NCBI GenBank assembly: GCA_013115135.1
Contig: JABANP010000940.1
Span: 1 to 11,126, forward strand
Direction of reading: 5' to 3'
Length of the DNA: 11,126 nt
Source of the DNA: Perkinsus olseni
Taxonomy: Eukaryota; Perkinsozoa; Perkinsida; Perkinsidae
A program made the position numbers and the translations under genes. Below the pieces are notes generated by a model. It searched no databases, was not told the origin of the DNA, and was given only the letters and a program-made list of their open reading frames with translations. The stretch's first letter is position 1, and each line of letters opens with the position of its first letter. Positions 1-7,643 of the stretch are shown here, piece after piece.

Positions 1-190
1 AGTCTGGTTACCGTAATCAGGATCAGATTGCGGTAAATGATGTACCGGTACGAAACACCCTCGGATACACTTTAACGTATGAAACGGGTGATCAATTAAC
101 TGATTGCGATTGTGTATCAAACTCTAATTGTGGTTGATGGCTAAACTCAGAGGGGCGTTTTCCAATCGTGTAATTAATCTCGTATCAGTC

Positions 191-205
191 TGACTGATTC
201 AGTCA
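191..205. repeat. Perfect odd-length palindrome
   Basis: Arms TGACTGA and TCAGTCA flank a single T. A related sequence, TGATTCAATCATTTT, recurs at 304-318 (compare TGATTCAGTCATTTT at 195-209), so part of this palindrome is also a short direct repeat about 109 bp apart. Confidence 0.7.
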
Positions 206-389
206 TTTTAATCACAGAGAGTTTTTTTCTCAAGAACGTCGTGATTGTGATCATGCCTCTGGTCAGTTCGTTAGGCATCTTGAATACAATTCACGACCGT
301 CATTGATTCAATCATTTTGAGCGGCTCAACCTCGAACTCAGCCTGAGCCGGCGCTAGAGGCACTAGCTTGCTAGCGTGGGAGGCACAAC

Positions 390-407
390 CGGGACACTGG
401 TGTCCCG
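390..407. repeat. Perfect palindrome, 8-bp arms
   Basis: Arms CGGGACAC and GTGTCCCG surround TG. Smaller inverted repeats lie nearby at 363-374 (CTAGC-TT-GCTAG), 482-495 (AGCACC-TT-GGTGCT) and 565-574 (CTAGCGCTAG). Confidence 0.75.
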
Positions 408-927
408 TTGTTCGCTCAACATACCATCTGTCCGCACAGCCGGGTTGATGGCGGAACTGATGTTAGAATATTGTATTGGAAAGCACCTTGGTGCTGGGAA
501 GTACAATACCGAGACAGCTACGCGCTTGTGCGTTGTGTTTGCGCGGCGCCTGTGTATGTGGAAGCTAGCGCTAGAGACGTTAGTTTTCTTGATCCGTATC
601 AATAGTAGAGATGGTAGCAGTATCATTTCAGATTTGATGGCATGCGAGTAGTACTATTGTCAGTTGGTCTTTCTGTGTCTCGCGATTTTACCCACCCACT
701 TCCTCCCGAGGGCTGAGTGATCGGTGTGGTTAGCTGTCTCACACTATCTCCGTGTACAGAGGGCTACTGGTTCGGTGACTGGTTCGGGAGGGCGCTTGCC
801 AGATGGAGTCTTCAGCTGCCGTTTACCACCAGCACCTACCTCCGTTCAGCCCTTGCTATCGTCCAAGGTTTCTGGTAGCACGTTGTGCTCGGCAGCTACC
901 CAAGTAGCATTAAATGCTAATGCATTA

Positions 928-948
928 AAGGCAGAAATTTTCTGCCTT
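928..948. repeat. Perfect 21-bp palindrome
   Basis: Arms of 10 bp (AAGGCAGAAA and its complement TTTCTGCCTT) surround one T. It is the second-longest perfect inverted repeat I found, after the one at 3485-3540. Confidence 0.8.
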
Positions 949-1006
949 CTCCGCCTGTTGTGGATCGCGTTTTATTTAAAGAGCTCCCTATACCGACCGC
1001 GGTACT

Positions 1007-1381
1007 AGATAACACAATACCCGGTTCACCAAGCGATAGACGATAATAATAGGCCAACTAAGGATCTCTAGTATTAACCAGAGATACAGCAGATAACCGT
1101 AGATAGAAGTGGCAGTAGTACGTAGTCGTACGAGATAGTACAACGTATACTCTCTAACTCACTAAGAGCGACAGTAGCTCAAAGCCTAGCTTTCTAGCTA
1201 AGATGCGCGATCAATGCAATTCTCGCTCGCCCGAGCGTTACAACACGCGACCAATGTAAATCTCGCTCGCCCTAATATAGGCTCGCGTCATAGGTCTGCA
1301 ACACGCCCATGGAGTCTTGTAGTCTTGAGTTTACACGAGTGCGTAGCGAAGCGGGATTGTAATCCAGATAACACAATACCC
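1007..1381. repeat. Pair of 16-bp direct repeats
   Basis: The string AGATAACACAATACCC occurs at 1007-1022 and again at 1366-1381. I recognise no terminal inverted repeats or gene between the two, so this could be a recombination remnant or a relic of a dispersed repeat. Confidence 0.5.
1206..1272 (+). repeat. 27-bp direct repeat, 40-bp period
   Basis: Positions 1206-1232 and 1246-1272 match at 24 of 27 bases and share the end TCTCGCTCGCCC. It is a two-copy tandem repeat of unknown function. Confidence 0.65.
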
Positions 1382-1513
1382 AGGTATAGGAGAAGTGAAT
1401 CTCAACAACGAATGAACAGAAAATGGTGGATCATTCAAGCCTAGCAGAAGAGAATCTGTGGGGATTGAGCGGCCCACAGCACCAGAAGGGACAGAAGCAT
1501 GAAGACTATGTTT

Positions 1514-1543
1514 CAAACATAATGTTTGTCAAACATTGTTTGA
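1514..1543. repeat. Three overlapping palindromes
   Basis: Positions 1514-1528 (CAAACAT-A-ATGTTTG), 1522-1536 (ATGTTTG-T-CAAACAT) and 1529-1543 (TCAAAC-ATT-GTTTGA) are each perfect inverted repeats. They share bases, so only one hairpin could form at a time. Confidence 0.75.
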
Positions 1544-1712
1544 TACTCTCCTCAACTCGAAGTCGCAGATCAGAAAAAGTCCACCGTCCAAGCCCAGACC
1601 CCAGATGTCAAGAAGTGGGACGAGCTGCTTGTCGTGATAAGATCGGGATTGATCCTCTCATTCCCTGGACGCTGGGCCAGCGGCCCCTCACGTACGTCCA
1701 ACCGTGAACGTA

Positions 1713-1863
1713 CCCACCCCAGTGGGGTGGGGTAACTGGGTCATGACCCTGGTAGGGTCATGATTCTTACAGGGTCACCCTACAGGGTGGCAGGGTCACC
1801 CTACCACTCTCAGGAGTTGATGAGTGCGCCCGTTGAATCCAGCGGGCCCCGCTGAGCGGGGTG
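1713..1863. repeat. Cluster of overlapping hairpins
   Basis: In about 150 bp there are arms CCCACCCC/GGGGTGGG around AGT (1713-1731), GGGTCATGACCC (1738-1749), repeated AGGGTCACCCT palindromes near 1768-1805, and near 1845-1860 the overlapping pair AGCGGG-C-CCCGCT and CCCCGC-TGA-GCGGGG. The density is much higher than in surrounding DNA. It could be a nested set of inserted hairpins or a structured RNA; no known RNA family is recognised. Confidence 0.65.
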
Positions 1864-1922
1864 GGAGAGGGGTCGAACCAGGAATTAAGAAGCGGAGTTA
1901 GAGCATGATCGGACCAAACGGC

Positions 1923-2070
1923 GTGGATGAAAGCATCATGTATGATAGACTAGTAGATGAATGAGGTGTGTATGAAAGAGGCTGGACGAAAGTGACAGGG
2001 GCTAGACGAGCGGGAAGAGCCCGGCCATGGCTGAAACAATCTTGGACGAAACCTGAAATGTTTGAAACAG
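1923..2070 (+). repeat. Degenerate 15-bp-period tract
   Basis: A core resembling GTATGA or GGACGA recurs with near-constant spacing: GATGA/TATGA/GACGA-type cores start at 1926, 1941, 1956, 1971 and 1985, then at 2030, 2045 and 2061. The core and period match the right-arm orientation of the satellite at 3551-3867 (GTATGAGGTGAAACT and similar). I read it as an older, decayed tract of the same satellite family. Confidence 0.5.
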
Positions 2071-2232
2071 CGATGTTTTAATGGAGGTTGCCCGAATTTG
2101 TGGATCAAGCATTCTTAAGCGTTTACCATACATTCTTTGTTGCAGCCTGAAACTTGCAGGCTCCGACTCGCAGCCTGTTAGGCCATCGAATTTTCGTGTC
2201 ATTTATAAAGTTACCTAGCTGACGACGAAGTG

Positions 2233-2247
2233 GCCAATTGAATTGGC
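2233..2247. repeat. Perfect odd-length palindrome
   Basis: Arms GCCAATT and AATTGGC surround a single G. A looser inverted pair, AGCCTG and CAGGCT with a 7-nt loop, lies upstream at 2144-2162. Confidence 0.7.
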
Positions 2248-2459
2248 TTAAATTTTACGCTTTCAAGAGCTCATGGTACAGGAAAGAATACTACCTTTGT
2301 TATAACCCGGAGACCTTTAGTGACGCTACTATCGGCCAAAGTGGTAACATTGTTCAAGGTAGTTATTCGCACCAGGCGCTCCGAGAAGGATCCTCCTTTA
2401 TAGATGGCCGTAATCATCAAATACGAAACCAGAGCTTGGCTTTATATTGGTGTCCTCGT

Positions 2460-2491
2460 GACAAGGACCTTGTCTGCGCCTCTAAGGCGCA
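2460..2491. repeat. Two adjacent palindromes
   Basis: Positions 2460-2474 (GACAAGG-A-CCTTGTC) and 2475-2491 (TGCGCCT-CTA-AGGCGCA) are perfect inverted repeats lying back to back with no base between them. Confidence 0.75.
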
Positions 2492-2642
2492 ACCTCATCG
2501 ATATCCTACGCGGAAATCATGCTAATAAACCAACTTCAGCTTCCCGAGCCTGCATTTTGTTCAATGACCTAACCTAGGTCACCTAGGTCTGTCGCTGCGT
2601 AGTGAAGCCATGAAAAGTATTGTTCGATTTACAGGCTCTATA

Positions 2643-2657
2643 GTGCCTTCGAGGCAC
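2643..2657. repeat. Small perfect hairpin
   Basis: Arms GTGCCT and AGGCAC surround TCG, in otherwise featureless DNA. Confidence 0.65.
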
Positions 2658-2749
2658 CGAATTCTCATTATTCCGGCCCAAATTATCTCATCAGACTATC
2701 CGTCAACTCTTCCACATTGTTAGTACCTTGTATCACATAACGGACTATG

Positions 2750-2766
2750 AAGTTGCGTCGCAACTT
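2750..2766. repeat. Perfect 17-bp palindrome
   Basis: Arms AAGTTGCG and CGCAACTT surround a single T. Confidence 0.75.
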
Positions 2767-3094
2767 TTGCGATGCGAGCTGCATTGCTTTCGATGCGCAA
2801 GGTTGACAAAGAGCAGCTTAGAGAATGTCCGTGACATCTTGGTCGCTGTCGGGTTCGCGATACGCAGGAGGGAGTGGCGGCTGAATACCGAGCTTCGAGG
2901 AACATGAGAACGGAGAAAGACGGTGGTTGCATCGAATATGTGGAATCGCGTGCCCTACCCGTCGACGTCTGTCTTGCTGCCTGGCCCTGCCAAGCTGACA
3001 GCACCACGGGTCGTAGGCTACGGCAGACCGAGCCGACAGATGCTGACTCAGCACTACTGATATAGAGCGTTTCATCGCGGGTGAGTATCATATC

Positions 3095-3381
3095 GTACAG
3101 TGTCAACTGGTACAGGTCACAACTGGTGCGCAGCTAAAGTGGTACAAGAATAATCCGTACAACCGACTTTCATCTTGTGACATATGGTACAGTTGCAACT
3201 CGTACTGTGTCAACTGGTACAGTTGCAACTCATCTTGTGTCTTATGGTGCAGTGTCAGTTCATCTTGTTGCAGTCAGTACAGTGTCATTTCGTACAGTGT
3301 CGAACCGTTCAGTTGCTGCAGGTACAGTGTCGTTCAGTACAGTTGCTGCACGTACAGTCTCGTTCAGTACAGTTGCAACCG
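3095..3381 (+). repeat. Left arm, about 19 units of 15-bp satellite
   Basis: Consensus is near GTACAGTGTCANNTC. From 3142 to 3381 the register is strictly 15 nt; two units near 3110-3141 are 16 nt. Because 15 is a multiple of three and the units contain few stops, two plus-strand frames are open, one reading as TVSFR-like pentapeptides. The open frames are a by-product of the period rather than evidence for a protein. Confidence 0.85.
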
Positions 3382-3484
3382 ATTCTACATGTACAATGCG
3401 AAGTAACTTCAGGGAAAATGACTGGACACGATGCGTAATGAAAAGCGTAATGAAGAATGATTCCCATCAGGCGGAGCGTTGCTG

Positions 3485-3540
3485 CCAATTTTTTAGTATA
3501 TTTTGCGCCAAATTTGGCGCAAAATATACTAAGAAATTGG
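3485..3540. repeat. 56-bp palindrome at element centre
   Basis: The symmetry axis lies between 3512 and 3513. Positions 3493-3532 are a perfect 40-bp palindrome, and with one mismatch the symmetry reaches 3485-3540. The centre is GCGCCAAATTTGGCGC, which contains two overlapping inverted copies of TTTGGCGC, a string resembling an E2F/DP-type site in eukaryotes. That resemblance is only suggestive. It is the strongest inverted repeat in the window. Confidence 0.95.
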
Positions 3541-3550
3541 CGGGGTTGTA

Positions 3551-3867
3551 CGAAATGGTGGGTGTACGAGAGTAGGGTGTACGAGTTAACGCTGTATGAA
3601 GTGGAACTGTACGATTTGGCACTGTACGAGGTGAAACTGTACTATTTGACACTGTACTAAGTGAAACTGCACGAGCGGACACTGTACGATATGACACTGT
3701 ACTAGTGGACACTGTATGATTCGACAGTGTACGGAATGACACTGTACTGAGTGCAACAAGACGAAATGACACTGTTCGAAGCGAAACTGTACGACTGGAA
3801 ACTGTATGAGGTGAAACTGTACGGATTTGTGGTACACGAGCAGAGTTTCTACGAGTGGCAACTGTAC
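3551..3867 (-). repeat. Right arm, about 21 units of 15-bp satellite
   Basis: Read on the minus strand from 3867, units begin GTACAG and keep a 15-nt register to about 3567, with one 16-nt unit next to the central palindrome. They share the left-arm consensus, so the arms are inverted relative to each other. The arms have diverged unit by unit, which suggests the structure is old or that units mutate quickly. Several frames are open on both strands for the same reason as in the left arm. Confidence 0.85.
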
Positions 3868-4025
3868 GATATGATCCTCACCGCAGGTAATCAAGTTACT
3901 TTGAATCGTTCGGCCCGTAAGCTCATGAGTGAGCACAATTGACTAAGTTTTGACGATCTCGGGAGAGGGGGCGTGTCGGATACTCGTGTCCCCATTTGTG
4001 TGCCTCCGTATCCCTTGGCTAAGCT

Positions 4026-4259
4026 ATGGCTAGTAGTCTGGCCTACGTATTCTCACTAATAATTATGCTTCTATTCCCAAGTGTTTCCCTCGCGTTATGC
4101 CAAGCTCAACCAGTAACACAGCTGACAAGCACACCGTGCTGTGCTCAGACTAGCTTCGCATTATCAATCCATTCTCTTAACTTCCCCACTTTCTATTTGT
4201 TCTATCCCGTTCACTATGCCCTATTTATGTTGTGTTCTAAAACTACTGCAGCGAGATAG
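4026..4259 (+). CDS. Possible first exon of a secreted protein
   Basis: The frame starts MASSLAYVFSLIIMLLFP and continues SVSLALCQA. This is a typical signal peptide with a hydrophobic core of about 15 residues and a plausible cleavage site after the alanine. The first 34 residues lie in unique DNA; from 4128 the frame enters the duplicated unit. Its tail there is not conserved in copy 2, where a one-base indel changes the frame, so that tail is probably not coding. A GT at 4113 (CCA|GTAACA) is a possible splice donor, which would make 4026-4112 a first exon. No downstream exon or family was identified. It may be a gene cut by the duplication boundary or a chance hydrophobic frame. Confidence 0.3.
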   Translation: MASSLAYVFSLIIMLLFPSVSLALCQAQPVTQLTSTPCCAQTSFALSIHSLNFPTFYLFYPVHYALFMLCSKTTAAR

Positions 4260-5006
4260 TGCAAGGTCCCCAAAGAATTGGGCCAAATAATTTTAGAACA
4301 CACGGCTTAAAACTCGTAGGAGAATTCCAGTCTTTTGTAGGAAAGTGCCTCAGCTACTAATTTCCCGGTTCATTGCAGCACTGGGTTCTATGAACATAAT
4401 TTATTAAAACGGATCCCAGAGCTGCTTGGAAAGTGGAGGTCATCAAAATCTGCATTCAGAAATCTAGAATACATCTAAAATCGGCCTGATCATGATGGAG
4501 CCTTCTACGACTCAGACACTGGGTATACGAATGAAAGACGGTCATGGCTCGGCCCGAGCGAAGCACACGCGCCCTTTATCCCACGCGAGCGCACAAAGAT
4601 AGACAGAGAGAAAAGCAACGGTGCCACGATGGCACTACCACCGTCGCGCACACAACCTGTGCGATAGCCTAGCGGGCTGAGCCCACTATCGACTACCCAT
4701 CGAATAAAATGAGTCTTAAAAGTTAGGGGATGGTTGCTCATACTTCAAGGGCCTTCAGCAAGTCCCGCAGAGACCATAGGGGGCCCTTGGTAATGGGTCA
4801 GAAAGAGCTCCATTAGCGAGCTCGCTGTTTTTTCGAGCAGAATGCGATGCAAGAATACATACGACCTGTACGCAATATCCGCATGATACGAACATTTTAT
4901 TGAAAGTAGTGTAGTGAGTAAAGAAAGATGTTAGTTGTTAGTGAAGATGTAGTCATACCAAGATCGCACAAAATAAATTGGTCCGGAGCCTTGTGAGTCC
5001 TCCTTT
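4128..5006. other. 3' flank of copy 1 protease gene
   Basis: I see no gene here with confidence. A minus-strand frame of 78 codons (4505-4741) is open in both copies, but the copies differ by about as many replacement as silent changes there and no family is recognised, so I do not call it. A palindrome AGCGAGCTCGCT lies at 4815-4826, and GTGCCA-CGA-TGGCAC at 4621-4635. The latter became a longer perfect palindrome in copy 2. Confidence 0.5.
4896..4901 (-). promoter_or_regulatory. Candidate polyadenylation signal, copy 1
   Basis: AATAAA on the minus strand (context TTTCAATAAAATG) lies about 105 nt beyond the protease stop codon and is kept in copy 2. Whether this organism uses AATAAA is unknown. 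Confidence 0.35.
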
Positions 5007-5649
5007 TCATCTCTTAATGCAAGCTGTCGCCTTGATGTTATCGGCAAATACCGGGAGGAGGCCGGGATCCTGCATGATTGCGCAAGGCCCTGAAGGGTCA
5101 CATTTGACTTTAATCAGCCATGTTAGCCATCCTTGATACCTCTGGGATATCCCGGAGTTATACGCTCCACGTACCCAATTCCATCCTCGCCCCAAGTCGG
5201 ACCCCAGCTGTTGAGAACCTTCCAATATCTGATCGGAACTCGAGTGTGTGGTGATACTATATCACTGATACATGAGCGGAGTTGACTGGCGAAGCTGAAA
5301 CGCTATATACGACACGGCAGGACTTACGTAACGTTTTCAGGGGTCTTGCCATATCCGACGATTGTTATGGCGTGGTTCAAGTTGCCTTCACCGCATTCTT
5401 TAGCTACAAAACGGAAGAAGGGTTCAACGCTAGTTTGGGGTTGAGACAGCGCGCAACAGCGTAGTACGCGTCATGACGCCGAATCGGTAGTTCCGGAACC
5501 GAGCACTCAAAGCATGAATGTTGACAGAGACTGGCCCTTCAGCCACGGCCGCACGGAGGCCAGGTTCATCTTCTGGTAAGATGCCGCGCCATCCTTTGAC
5601 ATCGTGATCCTGAAAGGGGTTAGCTGCTCCGGGGCGAGGCTGGCTTCTC

Positions 5650-5666
5650 ATCAAGTTCGACTTGAT
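5650..5666. repeat. Palindrome inside intron 6, copy 1
   Basis: Arms ATCAAGT and ACTTGAT surround TCG. It is conserved in copy 2 at 9184-9200 and lies wholly within the predicted 102-nt intron. Confidence 0.75.
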
Positions 5667-5965
5667 ACTGTGGCCTATAGCCTGTGGAGGTAACAACATC
5701 TGCTCACTCACCGCAAGGCATTGATTAGCTGGTGAGGTTACGACAGAAACCTTGCACTTCCCGTCCTTCGCAGTGTAGGGGTATGCGCTCTCTTTCACTA
5801 TGCCCTGGTTCTGCACGTAGACCCAGGTATCCACCAGGTTTCCACCCTTGCAGCCGCTAAAAATAGGAGCTCAAATGAGTAAGTTACCGTTGATCACTAT
5901 TAAACAGTGTCCCCTGTGTTCCTTATATCCATCCGGAGTGCAACTCTCGCCTTAATGAACGAGCC

Positions 5966-5982
5966 TTATTCAAGTTGAATAA
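5966..5982. repeat. Palindrome inside intron 5, copy 1
   Basis: Arms TTATTCAA and TTGAATAA surround one G, in the longest intron (136 nt). It is conserved at 9500-9516 in copy 2. Confidence 0.75.
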
Positions 5983-6859
5983 TGCAACTCACTTGTTGCC
6001 AGCACTCTTGCTGCAGTCCACAATCTGCTGAACAGAGAACGGAATGAGTGGTTTGATGCCAGTCTTGATCTGGAACCGGCCTTCAGCCATGGCTGCCAGG
6101 AACACGAATTGCTCAACTCAGCTCGGAGCAGAATCAATTATTCTCCTACTGGCTGCCTGGATAGCATAACAACAGCCACAGTTAAGTTGATTTCTCACCG
6201 GTCCAACTGCACCAGCTGCAACCCAATCGACGGACTCCGGGAGATCGCTGAGGTTAGGCGGGGCGCGATACGAGATATCTAGCATGAGAGCCTCACGATG
6301 AGACAGACCACAGGTTATGAGACTACTCTGATCGCCATCTAGTCCCGCGCTTACTCGTTAAATTGATAGTTGGCGTCGAGATGGGCGCCCCGCACAACAA
6401 CCCCGCTGTGAATTCTTTTTGCGGATAGGTCCGCAAAAGCATTGATGTCCGCGACATACTTAGAACTGATTCCTGACACAGTCGGTGGAGATCCGCCTGA
6501 CAATAAAAAGACTTGTAGACTTGAAATTAATGCGCCACTGACAGTAAGCCATCTACCTGCTTCTTCATTATGCTCCTCGTTGGCAGCAACAACATCCATG
6601 AGGGTCTTAGCGAACAATTCCCGACGCCTGTTGCGCTCGGCTTCGGAGTGGTACTCTTTCTGGTATCTGTGATCAACCAATGTATGCTGCCACCAACCTC
6701 GCTGTGGACCCCAGGAATCTCACTTCGCCATACCCGGTTCAGGTCCTACCTCACGATGAAATCGGCAAAGGCTTCGTCGATCTTCTGCTCACTCAGAGCT
6801 TCACCAGGAGATGCCAGGGGAATAGTTATGGCCAGAACGAATGTGAAGCCTTTTCGCAT

Positions 6860-7643
6860 ATCCAGGCAACAATGGTATGATCGCTACCGACAGATCAATG
6901 AAGTGTGCTATGTAGTTCCGTTTCCATTCCCGGCGGGAATTTCCCGCATCGTAAACACACCAAAAGGCCACAAGGAGCAGTCCAAGTTGCACTGACTGAA
7001 CCTGCAGCCCGTACGCTGGACCAGGCTGCATCTCGCATCTTTAATCCCCGTTGGAAGTGGCCCGAGCAGGCGACGCCAGGTCGCGTAGGTTCCCCAATGC
7101 TCAACGAGACAACCGGAGCCCGACTGAAAATTGGAGAATTCACATTCACGTCGCGAATTCACGTCGAGAAGCAGCCATGGAAGCAGCGGAAAAGGCCGAG
7201 AAAGAGGAGCAAACCACTCAGGTAGATTGGGATATAGACCGACCGTCACAACGAAGCGCGCCACTCCGACGATCTCTTCGACCACCACATCTTGGGACGC
7301 GCGTGCCACGCACCGGACTGTGAATGTCAGCCACCGATACGACTGACAACAACCTGTCTACTTCGTACGAGCCATGTACCCTACAATGAAGACAGTTGTG
7401 ATAGGAAACTCTGCACTCCGCTTGACCCTACTTGGAGAAGCTTCTTAGCGGTTATAGCCACAAGACTTGGCTGTGTGTACATCGGCTCCGCTTGGCGAAT
7501 TACGGTTGATATTGCTGGTCTTTCTGCCTTGGTCCCTGCCGAGGGAGACGGTTTATGGCGCGCGGTGACCCTTATGAGAGCCTGCGCAGGATCGATCAGG
7601 GAAACAAAATTGCCGAGATCTCGGAAGGTTGCGCTGTCTACAT
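6860..7643. other. Upstream region of copy 1 protease gene
   Basis: This holds the protease promoter and then sequence with no gene I can confirm. Several overlapping frames on both strands are open in copy 1 (for example plus 6905-7225, minus 6908-7309), but single-base indels between the copies near 7010, 7130, 7203, 7360, 7459 and 7540 break each of them, so they are probably not under coding constraint. A 24-codon frame starting MYPTMKTVV (about 7375-7449) survives in both copies but is too short to judge. An unrecognised exon between indel sites remains possible. Confidence 0.45.
6933..6947. promoter_or_regulatory. Conserved palindrome upstream of protease start, copy 1
   Basis: GCGGGAA-T-TTCCCGC sits 74-88 nt before the protease ATG and is identical, at the same distance, in copy 2. 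Each half resembles the E2F-type string TTTCCCGC. A regulatory role is inferred only from position and conservation; it may simply be another member of the palindrome population. Confidence 0.4.

Larger units (their letters stand above)
1..3076. other. Gene-poor, palindrome-rich region
   Basis: I find no recognisable gene on either strand. The longest open frames (376-651 plus, 724-1008 plus, 2238-2525 plus, 2720-3106 minus) match no protein family I know and show no splice-consistent continuation, so I do not call them genes. The region does hold many short perfect inverted repeats, a hairpin cluster, two short direct repeats and a degenerate 15-bp-period tract, listed separately. A small unrecognised exon of a neighbouring intron-rich gene could still hide here, because real exons in this window are only 76-145 nt long. 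Confidence 0.55.
3077..3884. mobile_element. Inverted satellite-array element with palindromic centre
   Basis: The left end (from 3077, GCGGGTGAG then ATCATATCGTACAGT after one base) matches the inverted right end (to 3884, GCGGTGAGG then ATCATATCGTACAGT) with one indel and one substitution. Inside, two arms of a 15-bp satellite face each other (3095-3381 plus; 3551-3867 minus), separated by a unique 103-bp spacer and a 56-bp near-perfect palindrome. The architecture resembles foldback-type or miniature inverted-repeat elements, whose long ends are built from short tandem repeats. No transposase frame is visible and I see no clear target-site duplication, so mobility is inferred. It could instead be a cruciform-forming chromosomal structure or a source of long hairpin RNA. 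Confidence 0.6.
5090..6749 (-). other. Nine small introns of copy 1
   Basis: Introns run 6667-6749, 6473-6556, 6279-6354, 6093-6149, 5857-5992, 5610-5711, 5404-5467, 5229-5327 and 5090-5139. Lengths are 83, 84, 76, 57, 136, 102, 64, 99 and 50 nt, identical to copy 2. All begin GT and end AG. Phases are 2, 1, 1, 1, 2, 0, 1, 2, 1. Intron 4 has an in-frame TGA that copy 2 lacks. Perfect palindromes occur in intron 5 (5966-5982), intron 6 (5650-5666) and intron 8 (5251-5265). These boundaries come from reading the family motifs and phases, not from transcripts. Confidence 0.8.
5007..6859 (-). pseudogene. Cathepsin-like cysteine protease copy 1, frameshifted
   Basis: This is the paralogue of the gene at 8541-10392, with the same ten exons: 6750-6859, 6557-6666, 6355-6472, 6150-6278, 5993-6092, 5712-5856, 5468-5609, 5328-5403, 5140-5228, 5007-5089. 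It keeps a signal peptide (MRKGFTFVLAITIPLASP), an I29 prodomain, active-site QLNCGCCYA, GCKGGNL, NLNHAITIVGYG and YWKVLNSWGPTWGEDG, all in frame with each other apart from one defect. Exon 3 has five T (6416-6420, plus strand) where copy 2 has TTCT. This adds one base and breaks the frame just after NAFADLSA, before the mature enzyme. Everything else is intact, so this is either a very recent pseudogene, a homopolymer sequencing error or an allele. If translated, it would be a secreted or lysosomal endopeptidase. Confidence 0.75.
4128..7643. repeat. Tandem duplication, copy 1 (3,516 bp)
   Basis: Sequence from 4128 (AGCACACCGTGCTGTGCTC) is repeated from 7644 in the same orientation and stays alignable to the end of the window, with scattered substitutions and mostly 1-nt indels. 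Left of 4128 and left of 7644 the sequences are unrelated, which fixes the boundary. The unit holds the 3' flank, the cathepsin-like gene on the minus strand, and its upstream region. A small hairpin, AGCAC-ACC-GTGCT, sits exactly at the boundary. Confidence 0.95.

Noticed and set aside
2720..3106. 128-codon minus-strand open frame
   Set aside because: The composition looks random, overlapping frames on both strands are also open, and no family resemblance or splice context was found.
3095..3381. CRISPR-like array
   Set aside because: The 15-bp units are contiguous and degenerate, with no constant repeat plus unique spacers, and the genome is eukaryotic.
3177..3936. Pentapeptide-repeat proteins (TVSFR-like, VQCHF-like, LYEVK-like) on either strand
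   Set aside because: The 15-bp period opens several frames on both strands at once, and none has a clear start, domain or codon bias. The DNA repeat explains the open frames.
4505..4741. 78-codon minus-strand frame kept in both copies
   Set aside because: Replacement changes are as common as silent ones between copies and no motif is visible. Conservation reflects the recent duplication.
5090..5139. Frameshift or stop near the C-terminus of both proteases (GYPRGIKDG then stop)
   Set aside because: A 50-nt GT-AG intron (5090-5139; 8624-8673 in copy 2) joins PGYPRG to GPCAIM in phase, so this is splicing, not decay.
6905..7323. Basic or charged protein reading frames upstream of the protease (plus and minus)
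   Set aside because: Single-base indels between copies break every frame, and no family is recognised.
7375..7450. Small GTPase P-loop suggested by KTVVIGNSALRLTLLGE
   Set aside because: The GxxxxGK[ST] motif is absent, the frame ends after 24 codons and no continuation with matching phase was found.
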